DNA from: Microdochium bolleyi
Taxonomy: Eukaryota > Ascomycota > Sordariomycetes > Xylariales > Microdochiaceae
Length of the DNA: 64,000 nt
Assembly (NCBI GenBank): GCA_001566295.1
Contig: KQ964250.1
Coordinates: 1,268,595 to 1,332,594, forward strand
Reading direction: 5' to 3'
The position numbers and the translations under genes were made by a program. Positions within the stretch are counted from its first letter, which is position 1; each line of letters begins with the position of its first letter. This document shows, in pieces, positions 12,493 through 24,500 of this stretch. Under the pieces are notes generated by a model. That model made no database searches. It saw only the letters and a program-made list of their open reading frames with translations, and was not told the DNA's origin.

Positions 12493-15152
12493 TCACTGGT
12501 TTTGGCCTGCAGGGAAGCCCGACCATATGGGCGACTCGTGCTCCTCCAGACTGTCTGCGACATCCCTGAACACCTTCTTCAGCCGCCGCTGGTGCCACCA
12601 CGCGAGGGCACACACGAGGCTGACGGTCGCGACGGCGGCGACGGCGGTGTATGTCCACCACGTGCCGGCCGCGGCGATGCTGGCCGTCGTGTTGCTGCTG
12701 AGGACGACGTAGGCGTCCGGATCGTCCAGGCGGCCGTTCCAGAACGTGACGGGGATCTAGATATGCAGTCATGGTCTGTTAGACTTTCCTTCTCGCTAAT
12801 TGCTATCGTCACCTGCCCTGCTAGTTGCGATGGTTGTGCCGCGTGGATGAAGGGGGGATGGATGAAGAACAGGTCACACTGTAACAGCCAGAAGAGGACT
12901 GACTCACCCTGCAGGCACAGCTCCGGTACACGCCCAGCAGCTGCATCATGGTACCGCCCACGGCGGCCAGGATCGCGAAGAAGCCGACAAACACCTGGCC
13001 CCACCAGCAGGCCAGCTTCGCGGGCGTCCTGGTCTGGCTCCAGCGCTGCGGGCCGTACTTGATCTTGAGCCGCGCCTCCCAGGTCCACAGGAGCATCTCG
13101 CACGCCTGCGCGACCGCGTACACGAGGTACGTGAGGCTGCGGCACGAGAGGCCGTTGCGCGGCGTGTGGTAGCTGACGAGGAAGGCGAGCGCGCAGGGGG
13201 TCAGCATCAGGAACGAGCTGCCGATCGCGACGTTCCAGAGGTCGTGGAAGGTCAGGGCGAGGGCGGCGCGGACTTGGGAGGGAGGGGTGAGGCTGGATAC
13301 ATCATCGGTGGTCATCTTGGCGTTGCTGCCTGAGAGGGTCGTGATGGGAGAGGTAGTAGCAGGAGCTGGTGTTTCTGGGGTAGAAGATGACGACGGTGAT
13401 GGCGATGGGGAACCGTGAGAACGAGCAGCCGCCGTCGACGCCCTCTGCGCGCGGCTGTAGATCGCCGCGTAGTCGTCGATGGACTCCCTGACCCACCGGC
13501 TCTTGTTGAGCCCGCGCTTCCAGAGCTTGACCGTCTTGAAGTGGCCGTCGAAGCACCGCTCGACGAGGCTGTAGCCGTGCAGGGAGTCGAGGAACATGCC
13601 GACGTGGCGGTGCGCCCGGGCCCTGCGGACGAAGCTTGCCCACAGCGTCGCGTCGTACGCGTCCTGGAGCGCCGCCCTGCCGCCGTCGAACACGATGCCC
13701 TCGAGCGCGAAGGGCTCGTTGGCGGCGAGCATCGCGCTCGAGATGATGGCGAGGTATGGGATCACCATCCACCCTTTTTGTTGCTATTGTTAGTAGCTAC
13801 CGAGATACCGTGAAGTGGCTTTTGTGAGGAAGCTTGTGACTTACACATCCCGAACGCCAGAGCGTGAGCGGTGTCATTGTCACCGAGGCTGTTCCCGACG
13901 TCAAGTACTGTGTAGATGAAGCCGCCGACGAAGAACAGGACAGGTGCGCCAATGGTTGTGCCAAAGCTAGGTGAACGTGTCAGTCTCGATTGGTCTTTCT
14001 TCGAAAACAGTCTCAATGCTTGGTACAAGACAAGAATGGCAGGTTATTGAATCATGCTCACCTCGGCTGCGAGTTCAAAATAGACTTGAGCTTGGTAGGA
14101 AGGCTCACGACGCCGGTGACACCCCTGGCGACCTGGTCTTCGTGGTCATCTATCATAGTCATGACCCGTTTCCAGATCGCGTTGTGAACCACACGATGGG
14201 TCGTCGATCGACCCAACGGCGGGAGACTACTCCTCTCCAGATCTATGTCCTCAATCTTCTCCTCCTTATTCTCATCACTCTCGGCTCCGTGTGAGGATTT
14301 CGCACCCGTTGATCCGCTCCGCGTCGCCGACGAGACCGATGAGCACAGTCTCTCCTCGACCGGCCCGTCATCGCAGCTCTTCTCGACTGTCGCCATGCGG
14401 ATGTTGCCCGCCACCACGGCAATCAGGAATTGCGCCTTCAGCCTGAGCGGCAGCCGCGGCGGCTCCTTGTTCGTGGTCGGCGGCACCAGGAACTCCAGAA
14501 TCTTGCGGTCGACCATGTACTCAAACACAGCACTCAGGAGCATCGGCCCGGCAAACGCAAAGCAAATGGCCAGCCACAGGAAGGTGTCGACGAACATGAG
14601 CAGCATGGCAGCCAGAAGGCGCAGCCAGTAGCTCGCGAGCCCCAGGACGGTGCGCGGGTGCGCCTTGAACACAGCGTCCGGGATCGCGAGGGCCCGCGTG
14701 CGCGGGATGTTGAGGCAGAAGGCGAGGCTGGGCACGATGAACTGCACGGCCGGGCCGATCCACTGCTTCATCGAGTGCGCGTGGCTCATCTCCCACCCGG
14801 CGCACCGCGAGGCGCACCACCGGTACGGCACGCGGATCTCGGGCGACCCCTGAGCGCCGCTGCTGCCGCTGCCGCCGCCGGCGTACGAGGCGCCGCAGGG
14901 GAAGCGGTCGATGCTGCCGCCCACGACAGCTGCTGCGAGGTCCGAGATGTTGACGGCAGGGTCGACGTAGGATGGGAACGAGTAGGCGAGGTTCCCCGCG
15001 CTGTCGACGTAGAGAGACTGGTCGAGCGCCCTGACGCAGCATTGCGAGAAGTTCTGGCCGCCATGGTAGATGGCCCATGGATCTGGGTCGTACAGTCCGA
15101 GGCTGGCGAGCTGCGGCACGAGACTGCCGATCGTTGTTACGTTATCGCCCAT
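12493..15152 (-). CDS. Multi-pass membrane protein of unknown function
   Basis: Not recognised. Four exons on the minus strand: 15152-14062, 13966-13845, 13773-12908 and 12756-12493. Donors are GTGAGC, GTAAGT and GTGAGT; the second intron has a GCTACTAAC branch point. They join in frame to 780 aa. Residues 1 to about 130 are hydrophilic with sequons NVT, NFS and NIS and several cysteines (CC, FPCG, RWCASRC), which suggests a lumenal or extracellular domain without an obvious cleaved signal. About eight or nine hydrophobic segments follow, near residues 150-250, 370-430, 560-690 and 710-740. They are interrupted by a charged cytoplasmic-type loop (residues about 270-350) and a Ser/Thr/Pro-rich linker (about residues 515-545). 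The C-terminal tail of about 40 residues is hydrophilic. Exons and frame are well supported; function is open. An additional upstream signal-peptide exon cannot be excluded. Confidence 0.85.
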
Positions 15153-16383
15153 GGAAAAGAAGCAGTCCTATCAAGGACCGAGGCTATTCAAAGCTCGTGA
15201 GAATAATGGCAACGTATCTCCTTGTCGTGAAGATCATGTCACGCACACTGCCACTACCGTACGAAGAACGTCAAGTCAATAGGAGCGAATGCTCCAAAGA
15301 ACATCTTGGCGAGAAACGGATATGCAGGACTTCGTCCGTCTCCAACAAGGCATTTGACTTCCTTGGCCTGGGACATTAGACGAACAAAGAACTCTCAACG
15401 GGGAAATCCCGTGAAAGCTTCGAGGCGCAACAGCCGAGACATGGCTGAGCAGTTAGCCAGTTACCATGTAGCATAGTCTCTGATTTCCGATCGATCGAAA
15501 GCATGGTGCCCATAGGCGCACTCCTATTGGTGCTACTGCCACTCTCTTCTGCGAGAGCTTATCGTCGCGGTGAAGGCGCGGGCCCGGATGTGCAGAAGTG
15601 AATAAGAAGCCAGGTATTAGCATGCGATCGTGCGAGCCGCACTCTCTATCGATGGTGTCTTATCGTCACTTGATGCGCGGGGATGCATGGCTGCCCAATG
15701 AACAGACAGCTGAAGGTCTCACAAGCCTGTATGTCTTGGTTGTCCGACAAGATGGAAGATCGCCCTGCATCTGCGATGGCGGTCGCACAACTGGCAGCAT
15801 ATCACAAGGCAAAGGCAGCGATCTGTACAGCGAGGGAAGCATCACTGTGGGTGAGACGGCATGGTTCCTCCGGCGGTCGACCGCGTCGGGTAAGGCCAAC
15901 CTGGTTTGCGCATACGTATGCGATTCAGGGAACAGCAATCATCAAAATGGTAGGATAATTTAATTGCTGAACTCAAGTGATTACTCTGTCTCACTCCACC
16001 GGTAGTGGGCACTCTGCGTGTCGTTCTTGATGTGATTTGATGATCGGTGTCATTTTTATTTTTATTTCATGGCGAACTCTATTCATGACTTCGTTGTTTC
16101 TGGTGCTTCTAACCCTGGATATTGAGATCTTGGCGGATCTTGCATCAAAATATGCGTTGCGCGAGCCTTGGGTTTGCCAATATTCTCACTTAGAAAGTCT
16201 TTGCACAAGCAGATTTCAGGTCGCATCCAAGTAAACTCAAACGTGCCCCGAGAAGCTTCTCATGCTGAACGCCTTACTCCAGCTGTGCTGTTCGATGCTC
16301 AGTAGTAATGTTCCCATCAACGCCAGTCGAATGCATGGTTGCCACGGTGGTTGTGTGCAGCAGAGACGGTCATGTCGCTCGTC
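15153..16383. other. Intergenic, promoter side of membrane-protein gene
   Basis: No supported coding frame. It contains the upstream region of the membrane-protein gene (-) and the 3' side of the CwfJ gene (-). AT-rich around 16020-16170. Confidence 0.5.
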
Positions 16384-18117
16384 TCAAGTCAGAGTGAAGT
16401 CCCAAGCCTTGAAGGTCTCCTTGAACTTGTCCACGTCGGCTGTCTCCTCTGTAACCGACTGGACAACATCCTGCCAGTAAAGCCGCTTTTCAAGGCCCAG
16501 GAGCTTGGCCATCACTTTGCGGGCGAACTGCAAATCGAAGCGGAAGCTGTCATCGAGTCTCATGACTAATTCCTTGCCTTGAATGCCGGTGTCGCTATCA
16601 TCGGACCAGAGCCAGACTCGGAAGAAATCGTTCGTCTCATTGACCGCAGAGCCAATGGAAGCATCTTGAAGCGCGGGATATTTGCGATTTTCGGCCTCGA
16701 CCTTGAAGCCGGCCTCCACGAGGCCTCGGCGCAGCAAGTCTGTTGGCACAGGTAGAAACTGCCAGTGGGTATGAATACCTCCCTGGCGACTGATTTCCCA
16801 GGTCACGGCCCCCAGTTGGTGCTTGGACTGGGCAGACACCATGGCTTGAAGAGACTCTTTGAAGCGAGACATTTCTGCATAGGTCTTCTCGGCATCCGAA
16901 GCCATTGCACGAATGGTGGGCTCGTGGGACAATGGTATGATGAGCTGGTGGCCTGGAAAATCGATGCCTTGCGCTGAGAATGTGTCGGGTGCAGGCAACG
17001 GTCCCTTCGCGGTCGTGACGTAGGCATCCTCGCCAATGGAGCAGATCATATGTGTATCTAGATTGGTGTTGCTTAGACAGAAGAAGCATCGATCCGGCCC
17101 AGGTGGAGGCGAGCGCGGCCCTTTGCGGCGCCTACGGTTGTCTCCGTCTCTGCCATCTGATCGGTGGTCTGCTACGCCCGTACCACGTTTGCCGAGAGCA
17201 TTTCTAGTCATGAATGGGGACACTGTGCTCCCTTGTGGAACAGTTGTGGTGGTCTCGCCGACTTGCAGATTGAATGCGTAGAGGGCTTTCGCCTTAGCCG
17301 TATTGCCGTATGGAGCGAGAGATATGAAACGTGTGACGGCGATTGCGTCGGACTCCGGGTCGGCAGGAGGGTGGAAGAATGGCTCCCGCTCATAAAAGAA
17401 ATCGGATGAAGACGTGGCAAAGTGGTAGCGAGGTTTCAATGCTGCACAAAGCATGGCGACTTCAGCAGAGCTTGCGGCGGATGCCTGGTTACCAGGCGAG
17501 AGGCCAGCATTCGAGTGCTTCCACACCTGGTCTGGCCAGAGAGCTGTCAATAGGATGTCGGCAGTGTTGGCCCCACGGAGAGCTTTGGCGTCGTCGGCAG
17601 TATGGAGTGGCATGTACTGTTCTTTTGACTGGCCGCCCACGATCGTCGTGTCCAGGGCGCCGCCGAGAGCCACAATGCGAATGCCATCTGATGTCTTGGT
17701 GATGCTTCTTTTGCCAAGATAATGCAGGTTATCACAAATCTGTGTTTTGCGTCAGCATAACCCATCTCAATATATGTGTATGGAAACTCACGTCTTCACC
17801 AGCTTGCAAACGCTCAAGGACGCGCTGAGGCAGTGGTGATGTGCCGACAGTGAAGTAGGTAGTCAGTGGAAGGGAGATCTCGCCCCCAAGGAGGCGCGTC
17901 ACGGCATCGTCATCTTGCTCCAAGCCGAAAAGATTGCCTGTGATTATGGCAAAGGCAAAGTCCTGCTTGGCATGAAGAGCCGCGAGTTTCTTAAACGCGA
18001 CCTCGAAGTTGCCATTGAGGCTGCCTAGAACAAGACTAGGTGAAGAGCAAATGTCAGCAGAGTTCTCTCTCAATGTTTGCTGTGAATGCAGATAGTTTCT
18101 TACATCTTTGCAGCCAT
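16384..18117 (-). CDS. drn1: CwfJ-domain protein, Drn1/CWF19L1 type
   Basis: Lariat-debranching-associated protein of the CWF19L1/Drn1 (fission yeast Mug161) family, which works with Dbr1 and the late spliceosome on intron lariats in the nucleus. Three exons on the minus strand: a 14-nt first exon 18117-18104 (MAAK plus part of the next codon), then 18035-17792 and 17739-16384, giving 537 aa. The first exon was placed because MAAKILVLGSLNG matches the family N-terminus and the donor GTAAGA and acceptor CTAG keep frame. Residues 1 to about 230 resemble the calcineurin-like phosphoesterase fold of Dbr1 but look non-catalytic, as is usual in this family. CwfJ C-terminal domain 1 begins near residue 300 (RCFFCLSN, then GHQLIIPLSHEP). 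Domain 2 follows the HTHWQFLPVP motif near residue 407 and runs to the end. The linker before domain 1 is basic and may carry the nuclear signal. Confidence 0.93.
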
Positions 18118-18597
18118 ACCGTGATCGCGTCACGACGAACTCAGGAGCTATATGGCCTTGGATTGAACAATTCGGGATTTGGATGAGGACAGGAAGGAGC
18201 TTTGGTGGTGACTGGGAGGCGCGACGAATGACGTCCAAGCAGGAGTCTCGAATACGGTTAGGCGCAGAGGGCGAGCTGTTCTGCGACTCGTGGTTGATTG
18301 GCCGAGCTGAGCAGAGCTAGCTTGTTGTAGTAAGCCGCGCTGCGGGTCCCAAGCGCTCCTTCCCGCGCAATCGCTTATCGATTGGTACTTGGAGCTTATC
18401 TTATCCCGGTCCGCAAAAAAAAGTAGGATCGCATGCTGTTCGGCGCAGGCACGCACCGCCGCGGTGGGGCGCAAGGGTGCTTGCTATCCTGCAACTTTTC
18501 CTCCAATTCTCAAGACCGAGATCTTGCTCAACAGAGCCGACGAAGGCGCCTTCCTCACATTGTGCAGAAGCCTGCCTGGTCGCGCGATACCGACACG
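18118..18597. promoter_or_regulatory. Shared divergent promoter of drn1 and utp20
   Basis: Only 480 bp separate the start codons of the CwfJ gene (-) and the Utp20 gene (+), so both promoters must lie here. An in-frame ATG at 18433 would add 55 residues to Utp20, but that extension is not family-like. No specific factor site was identified. Confidence 0.6.
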
Positions 18598-21500
18598 ATG
18601 CACTCGACCCTATCCGGACGCATCATAAAGCCTCGCAAGGCCTTTAGCACACCGCACCAAAAAAATCACCGGTGGGAGTCTTTCACGACAAAGATCTCCA
18701 AGCTTCATTCCCTCGATCCGCTGCGCAAGATCCGGAGGCACGACCTCGACAAGGAAGACCTCGACGCCACCACTTCATATTTCAGAAACGGTCTTGAGAA
18801 ATGGACAGATCTCAATATCTCCAAGCCGTACATGGCCTTTCGCCGTGAAGTTCTGCCATGGTCTGACAGCCTGCCCCAACTTCTACATTTCCAGGACAAG
18901 ATCTTCGACGCCCTATCGCGGTACATATCAGCCTACGACAAAGAAGCGCTTGAACCCCTTCTCGACCTCCTGACGGCTTTTGCGCACGATCTCGGCGCCC
19001 GTTTTGAGAAATACTACCCAGCAGCACTCACGCTCATCGTACAGGTGGCAAGTCGGCCTCAGGACGCTGCCGTGATCGAGTGGACCTTCGCTTGTCTTGC
19101 GTTCCTCTTCAAATACCTGTCAAAGCTCATCATCCCGAACATCATCCCAACTTACGATACCCTGGCCCCCTTACTGGGACGCGACCGAAATCCGCCGCAC
19201 ATTGCCCGCTTCGCTGCCGAGGCACTCAGCTTCCTGGTCAAGAAGGCTGCAGCGCCCGCCCATCGAGAGAAGGCTCTGCCCCGGCTGATTCAATATGCAC
19301 GAGACGATCTCGAGAAAAATGCCGAAAGCCGACAACATGGCCTATACTACCACGGTCTCGCAACCATGTTCGCTGAGGCGATGAAGGGCCAAGGGCGAGT
19401 GGTGCACACCACGGGGCCCGAGATCCTGAGGGCGCTGATCGCCTCGGTGCCTTCTGCGCAGTCTCTGTCTACCAGGCCGGCAATGTGGTCCGACCTCGTC
19501 TGTGCTGTCCTTGTCAGTCTTGTCCACCACACGACATCAGAGACTTTCACTCCAGTTTTTGAGATTGTTCTTGAATGCGCCCAGCAGGACTCGGCGACCG
19601 AGATCGAGTCGTTGCGTAGCTGTCTATACATAAGATTCTTTGGCACAATCGCTGGTGTTCGCAAAGGAAGTCGGATCAGACAGTGGCCCGAGGTACTGGG
19701 ATCAGTGCTGGACTGTCTGAAGCGCATCGCGAAAGTGCTGCAGTCTGCGGACGGGCAGGACCAGGCTTTGTTCTGGCAGCAAGTTGTGGTAAATGTTGCT
19801 ATTGTATGGCAGCTGGCCCCAGTGGATTCAATCATTCCGTGTATCACCAGCTTCAGTGGTCTCATGACCAATGAGCCTTTGATGCGATGGTTCATTCCAT
19901 TCTGCTCGTTCTTCTCCCAGCTCGATCCCGACAGGTTTCGCAGTCTGTTCCTGAAGCAATTTCAAAAGTCAGTCACTCTCAGTCATTGAAGCAACCAACA
20001 TTCAACTAACATTCTGCAGGTTCGTTGTTCTGCATTGGTCGGAAGAGCCAAACGAGGATCTTCTATGCGTGCTTTTGCCGCGGATGATTGAAGGTCGTGG
20101 CCTGCCCGGGCTATCCGACCCAGAAGACTTCTCTTTGCCTCAATCATGGCAGGATCAGATAGTCAGCAAGTTTGAGCGACTTGAAGTCTCGCCGTTCCCC
20201 GAGCAAGGCGCTGCAAATGCCTGCGACAAAGATCAGAAAACATGGCACGACAAGTGCCTTCCGAACTACTCAGCATTGCTCCAACTCCTCCAGATCACGA
20301 CCGTCCGCCCATCAACTTATGGTCCCATCGCAGAGCTGCTGCTCAGAAAGCTCAAGTTGGCGCTGCGGCCATCTCAATCTATAGCAACAGAAGAGGCTCG
20401 GTTCATCGTCACGCAGGGATTTTCGGCCTATCTCAAGATGACAGAAGCAACTGGTCAACTAGACAGTTCTATTGGGCCACTACTCAGAGCGGCTGCACCA
20501 AGGTACCACGATCTGACTGGGTTCCTGGAGGCTATGATCGAGTACGAAGAGCGTCTGAACGGCAAGCGAAGCCCAGAGAGCGAAGGGTCTAGCCAAGATG
20601 GCGAGGAGAGCCCGTTGCTCAAATGTCTCATTGATAATTTGGCAGCCCCGTCCCACCGTCATCGCTTGGCTTCTTTACGCTTGCTTAATCGCCTTGATGC
20701 AGCTGGTGATCAGCACGATGCACTCGCTATCATGCTGCAGACCGAGGAAACTCCACTAGATGTGCAGAACATCAGAGCTATCTCTGTGCATCTGCGCAAA
20801 CTTGCAATGGTTTATCCTAACATCAGTGCGGGATCTTGGCTACTGCGTGCGGTACCTTCTTTCCTTTTCGGAGTACTTACTGTGCGTCTCACTCCGCTAT
20901 GGGATTCAGCTGTGGAGACGTTGGCGCAAATCGGCACCACAAGATACGGCGATGAGCCTGTCGCCGAGCTTGCGTTCAGGTGGCTTGCAATCCCCTCTAA
21001 AAGATGGGATGGCCCAGTCAACGACTCAATAGCGCAGCAAAACAGGGGCCGCACTGATTTCGAATGTCCGAACTTGAGTCGTCTCCATGCCGGTGGCTTC
21101 GAGGTGCAGAAGGTTGTCTCCGCACCATCAGATCTACTTTTGCAGACCTTCGAAGAACAGCAAGAGTTGACACCACCAGCGCCGGACAACGCCAGGTCGC
21201 AGGCTCTGAAAGTCTTGGCTGCCGTGCCCTCACTCGCAGAGAAGCGCTCGCGGAAACTGGTTCCATTCTTCCTGACTTGGAATCAGGAGAGCTCCCAGCA
21301 GCAAACTGGAGACAACGATGACGACGACGAGGATGAGATGTCCACAGAGTCATGGTCTCTTTTCGACAAGAAGGCCTTGATGAAGGTCTTTGCACAATTC
21401 ACGAACCCTAAGGTGCTCTTCCAGAGCCAGCAAGTGTACGAGGCGCTGCTACGCTTATTGGGTAATGGTGATCTCGAGGTCCAGAAGACGTCATTGAAAG

Positions 21501-24500
21501 CAATCCTTGCCTGGAAACAAGAAGGTGTCAAGCCCTATCAGGAGAACTTGGAGTATCTCCTCGATGACGCACGCTTCAAGAACGAGCTCACCGTTCTGTT
21601 TCAGGGCGATCACCAGATTAAGCCCGAACATCGAGGAGAAGTCATGCCGGTCTTGCTCAGACTCCTTTACGGTCGCACAATCTCCAAGAAGGGTGTTGCT
21701 AGTGGCCGTGGTGGTCAGCACGCAACTCGACTGGCAGTCCTGCGACAACTCAACGTTCACGATATTGGCGGGTTTCTCGACATCGCGCTAGGAGATCTAC
21801 AAGGTATCCAGGTGACAGAGAACGGTCGGGTGCGCGAAGAGACCTTCACTCAGGACGTCTTGCCCATTCGCAAACAAGCCGGCTTCCTGCGTATGGTTGA
21901 GGCTATCATCGACGAACTTGGCGAGAGTGTACAATCCTACACGGATAAGATGCTGAATCCCGTGCTCTTTTGCTTGGTTCAAGCTTGTCGCAACCTGAAG
22001 GATAAGGGTGACAACGACAACGACGATTCGGAAGGTCTCGAGAATGTTTCGCTGCATCGTACAGTGAGGTCCTCTGCTCTCAAGTGCCTTATCGCACTTC
22101 TGCGTAAAGCACCTGGCTTCGACTGGGACCCGTACAAAGAGGTCATCGTTCGCGAGGCAGTGAGTCCCCGCATCGAGAATCTGCCAACTGAGAATACCCA
22201 AGGTATCTCCGGTGTCCTGCAGCTCGTGTGGACTCTTTCTGCGTCCCCCAAGACTGCGCTTTTCCTGGCGATAGATGGCCGGATCATCCGCAAGCTCGCC
22301 AACTGTCTCCCTATCGAGAAGTCCAAGGATGAGGTGAAGGTCTACGCCCTCAGTATCGTTCGGAACCTCGTAAAGCTGTCCCAGCAATCCGCCCTCGAAT
22401 CCGAGTTTAATGAACTTATCGAGGAAGAGCTTCTTCAGCCAAATCTGGACTTGATCCTGTCCAGCATCACGGTTGTTCTCAAGGCAAAGGGCGAGATTGG
22501 CAAAGACCTCCTTACGGCCTGTATCGAATCCGTCGTTGAGCTGTCGCCCCTCCTACGCCAGTATGGTCAGGCCGCAGAGCTCATTGACGTGGCGGTCTTC
22601 TTGCTCAGCGAGCCAGCTAGGAGGGTGAGTCCCAAGGTGAAGGGCAGCATTCTCTCCATACTCGAAAGCATGCTTCAGATTGGGGATGTCAATGACAATG
22701 CCGAACTGTACGGCAAGGTGTACTCAGCCATTGCAGTATTGTTCGGATATTTCAGAGATCGCACAAATCGCCAGGCTTTGTGCCGCGTGCTTGCAATCCT
22801 TTCGAAGGACTCTCCCGTCGATCAGGAGGTTTCGGCCTTGTGCTCTCGGCTCAACGCTTTCAAGGAGAATCGGATGGACGAGCCAGACTTCGAGACGAGG
22901 CTATCTGCATTCAATGCCATCACTAAAGCGCGAGATGTCCCGTTCACTACTAGGGAATGGGAACCTCTGATACACAACATGCTTTTCTATATTCGTCGCG
23001 ATGAGGACTATGGTGTTCTTTCGGCAAATGCGGCTGACTGTATATGCAAGTTCATCGAGATCACTGCAGGTCTTGGGTCGTCGGCAAACGAGGGCTACCT
23101 TGCTATGCTTGGCGATGTTGTCTTGCCAGCTATGCACTCGAACGCCAAAGACGAATCAGAAACCGTGCGCCGCGAGACCGTCCGGGTCGTCGGTGTCATG
23201 GTCACGACTCTGCCTTCATGGCCACCTGTCAGTGACATGGTCGGCCTCAGTCCCGAGCCAGATGAGAAGGAGTCGGATCCCAGCTTCTTCAGCAATATCC
23301 TCAAGCCTGCAACAGCTCGCCAGATGCGGGCACTCCAATTTCTCATTCAAGTCAATCACGGGCAAGAGCTCAATAGCCGCAACCTGGCTCACTTCTTCCT
23401 TCCCCTGCTGGAGCACTTCATCTTCGGTAAAGAGGAGGGAAGCGATGATCAGGGTATTGGTGCGCAGGCCGGCACCACGGTTGCTGAGATCGCCATCTCT
23501 CTTGACTGGCCTCAGTATCGTGCGACATTACGCAGGTACATCGGCTACATCCAGTCGAAGCCAGAGATGCAGAAACAGCTTGTGAGACTTCTCGGCAAGT
23601 TCATCGACACTCTCGCAGTCGCGCACGCCGAGAAGAATCAGGATGTCATGGAAGTAGATGGCAGCGCTGCTGCTGTTGAAACGCCCAAGAAGAGAAAGCT
23701 CGCAAGAACGATGCCTGCGGCAGAGAAGTTCAGCGAGGATCTTCTCACAAACATTCTGCCACCGCTCCTGGACTACATCCACGAGAAGGACGAGACCACC
23801 GTCAGCTCTCGTGTACCTGTTGGCATCGTCATCGTCAAGATTCTAAAGCTGCTCCCAGAAGAAGCGCTCAACCAAAAGCTCCCAGGAGTCCTGACAGATA
23901 TCTGCCACATCCTCAGGAGTAAGGCTGAAGAGTCCCGCGTGATGGCCAGAGACACACTTGCGAAAATGACATTGCTGCTGGGTCCTTCATGCTTTGGCTT
24001 CGTGTTGGACGAGCTCAGAGGAGCATTGACAAAAGGCTATCAGCTACACGTCCTGTCTTACACCATGCACACGATCCTTTTACACGTCATTCCGCAATTC
24101 CAGCCGGGCGATCTCGACTACTGCCTTGATACCATTGTTGCAGTCATCATGGACGACATCTTCGGTGTCGTCGGTTTGGAGAAGGACGCCGAAGAGTACA
24201 CCAGCAAAATGAAGGAGGTGAAGAGCAGCAAGAGTCAGGACTCGATGGAGCTCATCGCGAAGACAGCCTCGATCAGTCATCTGGTCAAACTTGTACAACC
24301 CTTGCAATCACTTCTGATGGAGAAGCTCGATCTTCGCATGGTGCGCAAGATTGACGACTTACTGTCACGAATCGCCACTGGACTCATGGGAAATGCAGCA
24401 GCCGAGAGTCGAGACACATTAATGTTCTGCTACGAAGTCATCCAGAAAGTCTACCAGAGCGAGAAGCCCGAGGCAGAGCCGAAGCTAGACCCGAAGCTTC

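Noticed and set aside
14430..15200. 256-codon + strand frame over the membrane-protein gene
   Set aside because: Antisense of exon 1 of the four-exon membrane protein; Arg/Glu/Ala/Val-rich shadow.
18433..18597. In-frame 55-codon N-terminal extension of Utp20
   Set aside because: The extension has no family resemblance and is Arg/Gln/Ser-rich; the second ATG at 18598 gives the expected N-terminus and lies in the short divergent promoter as expected.
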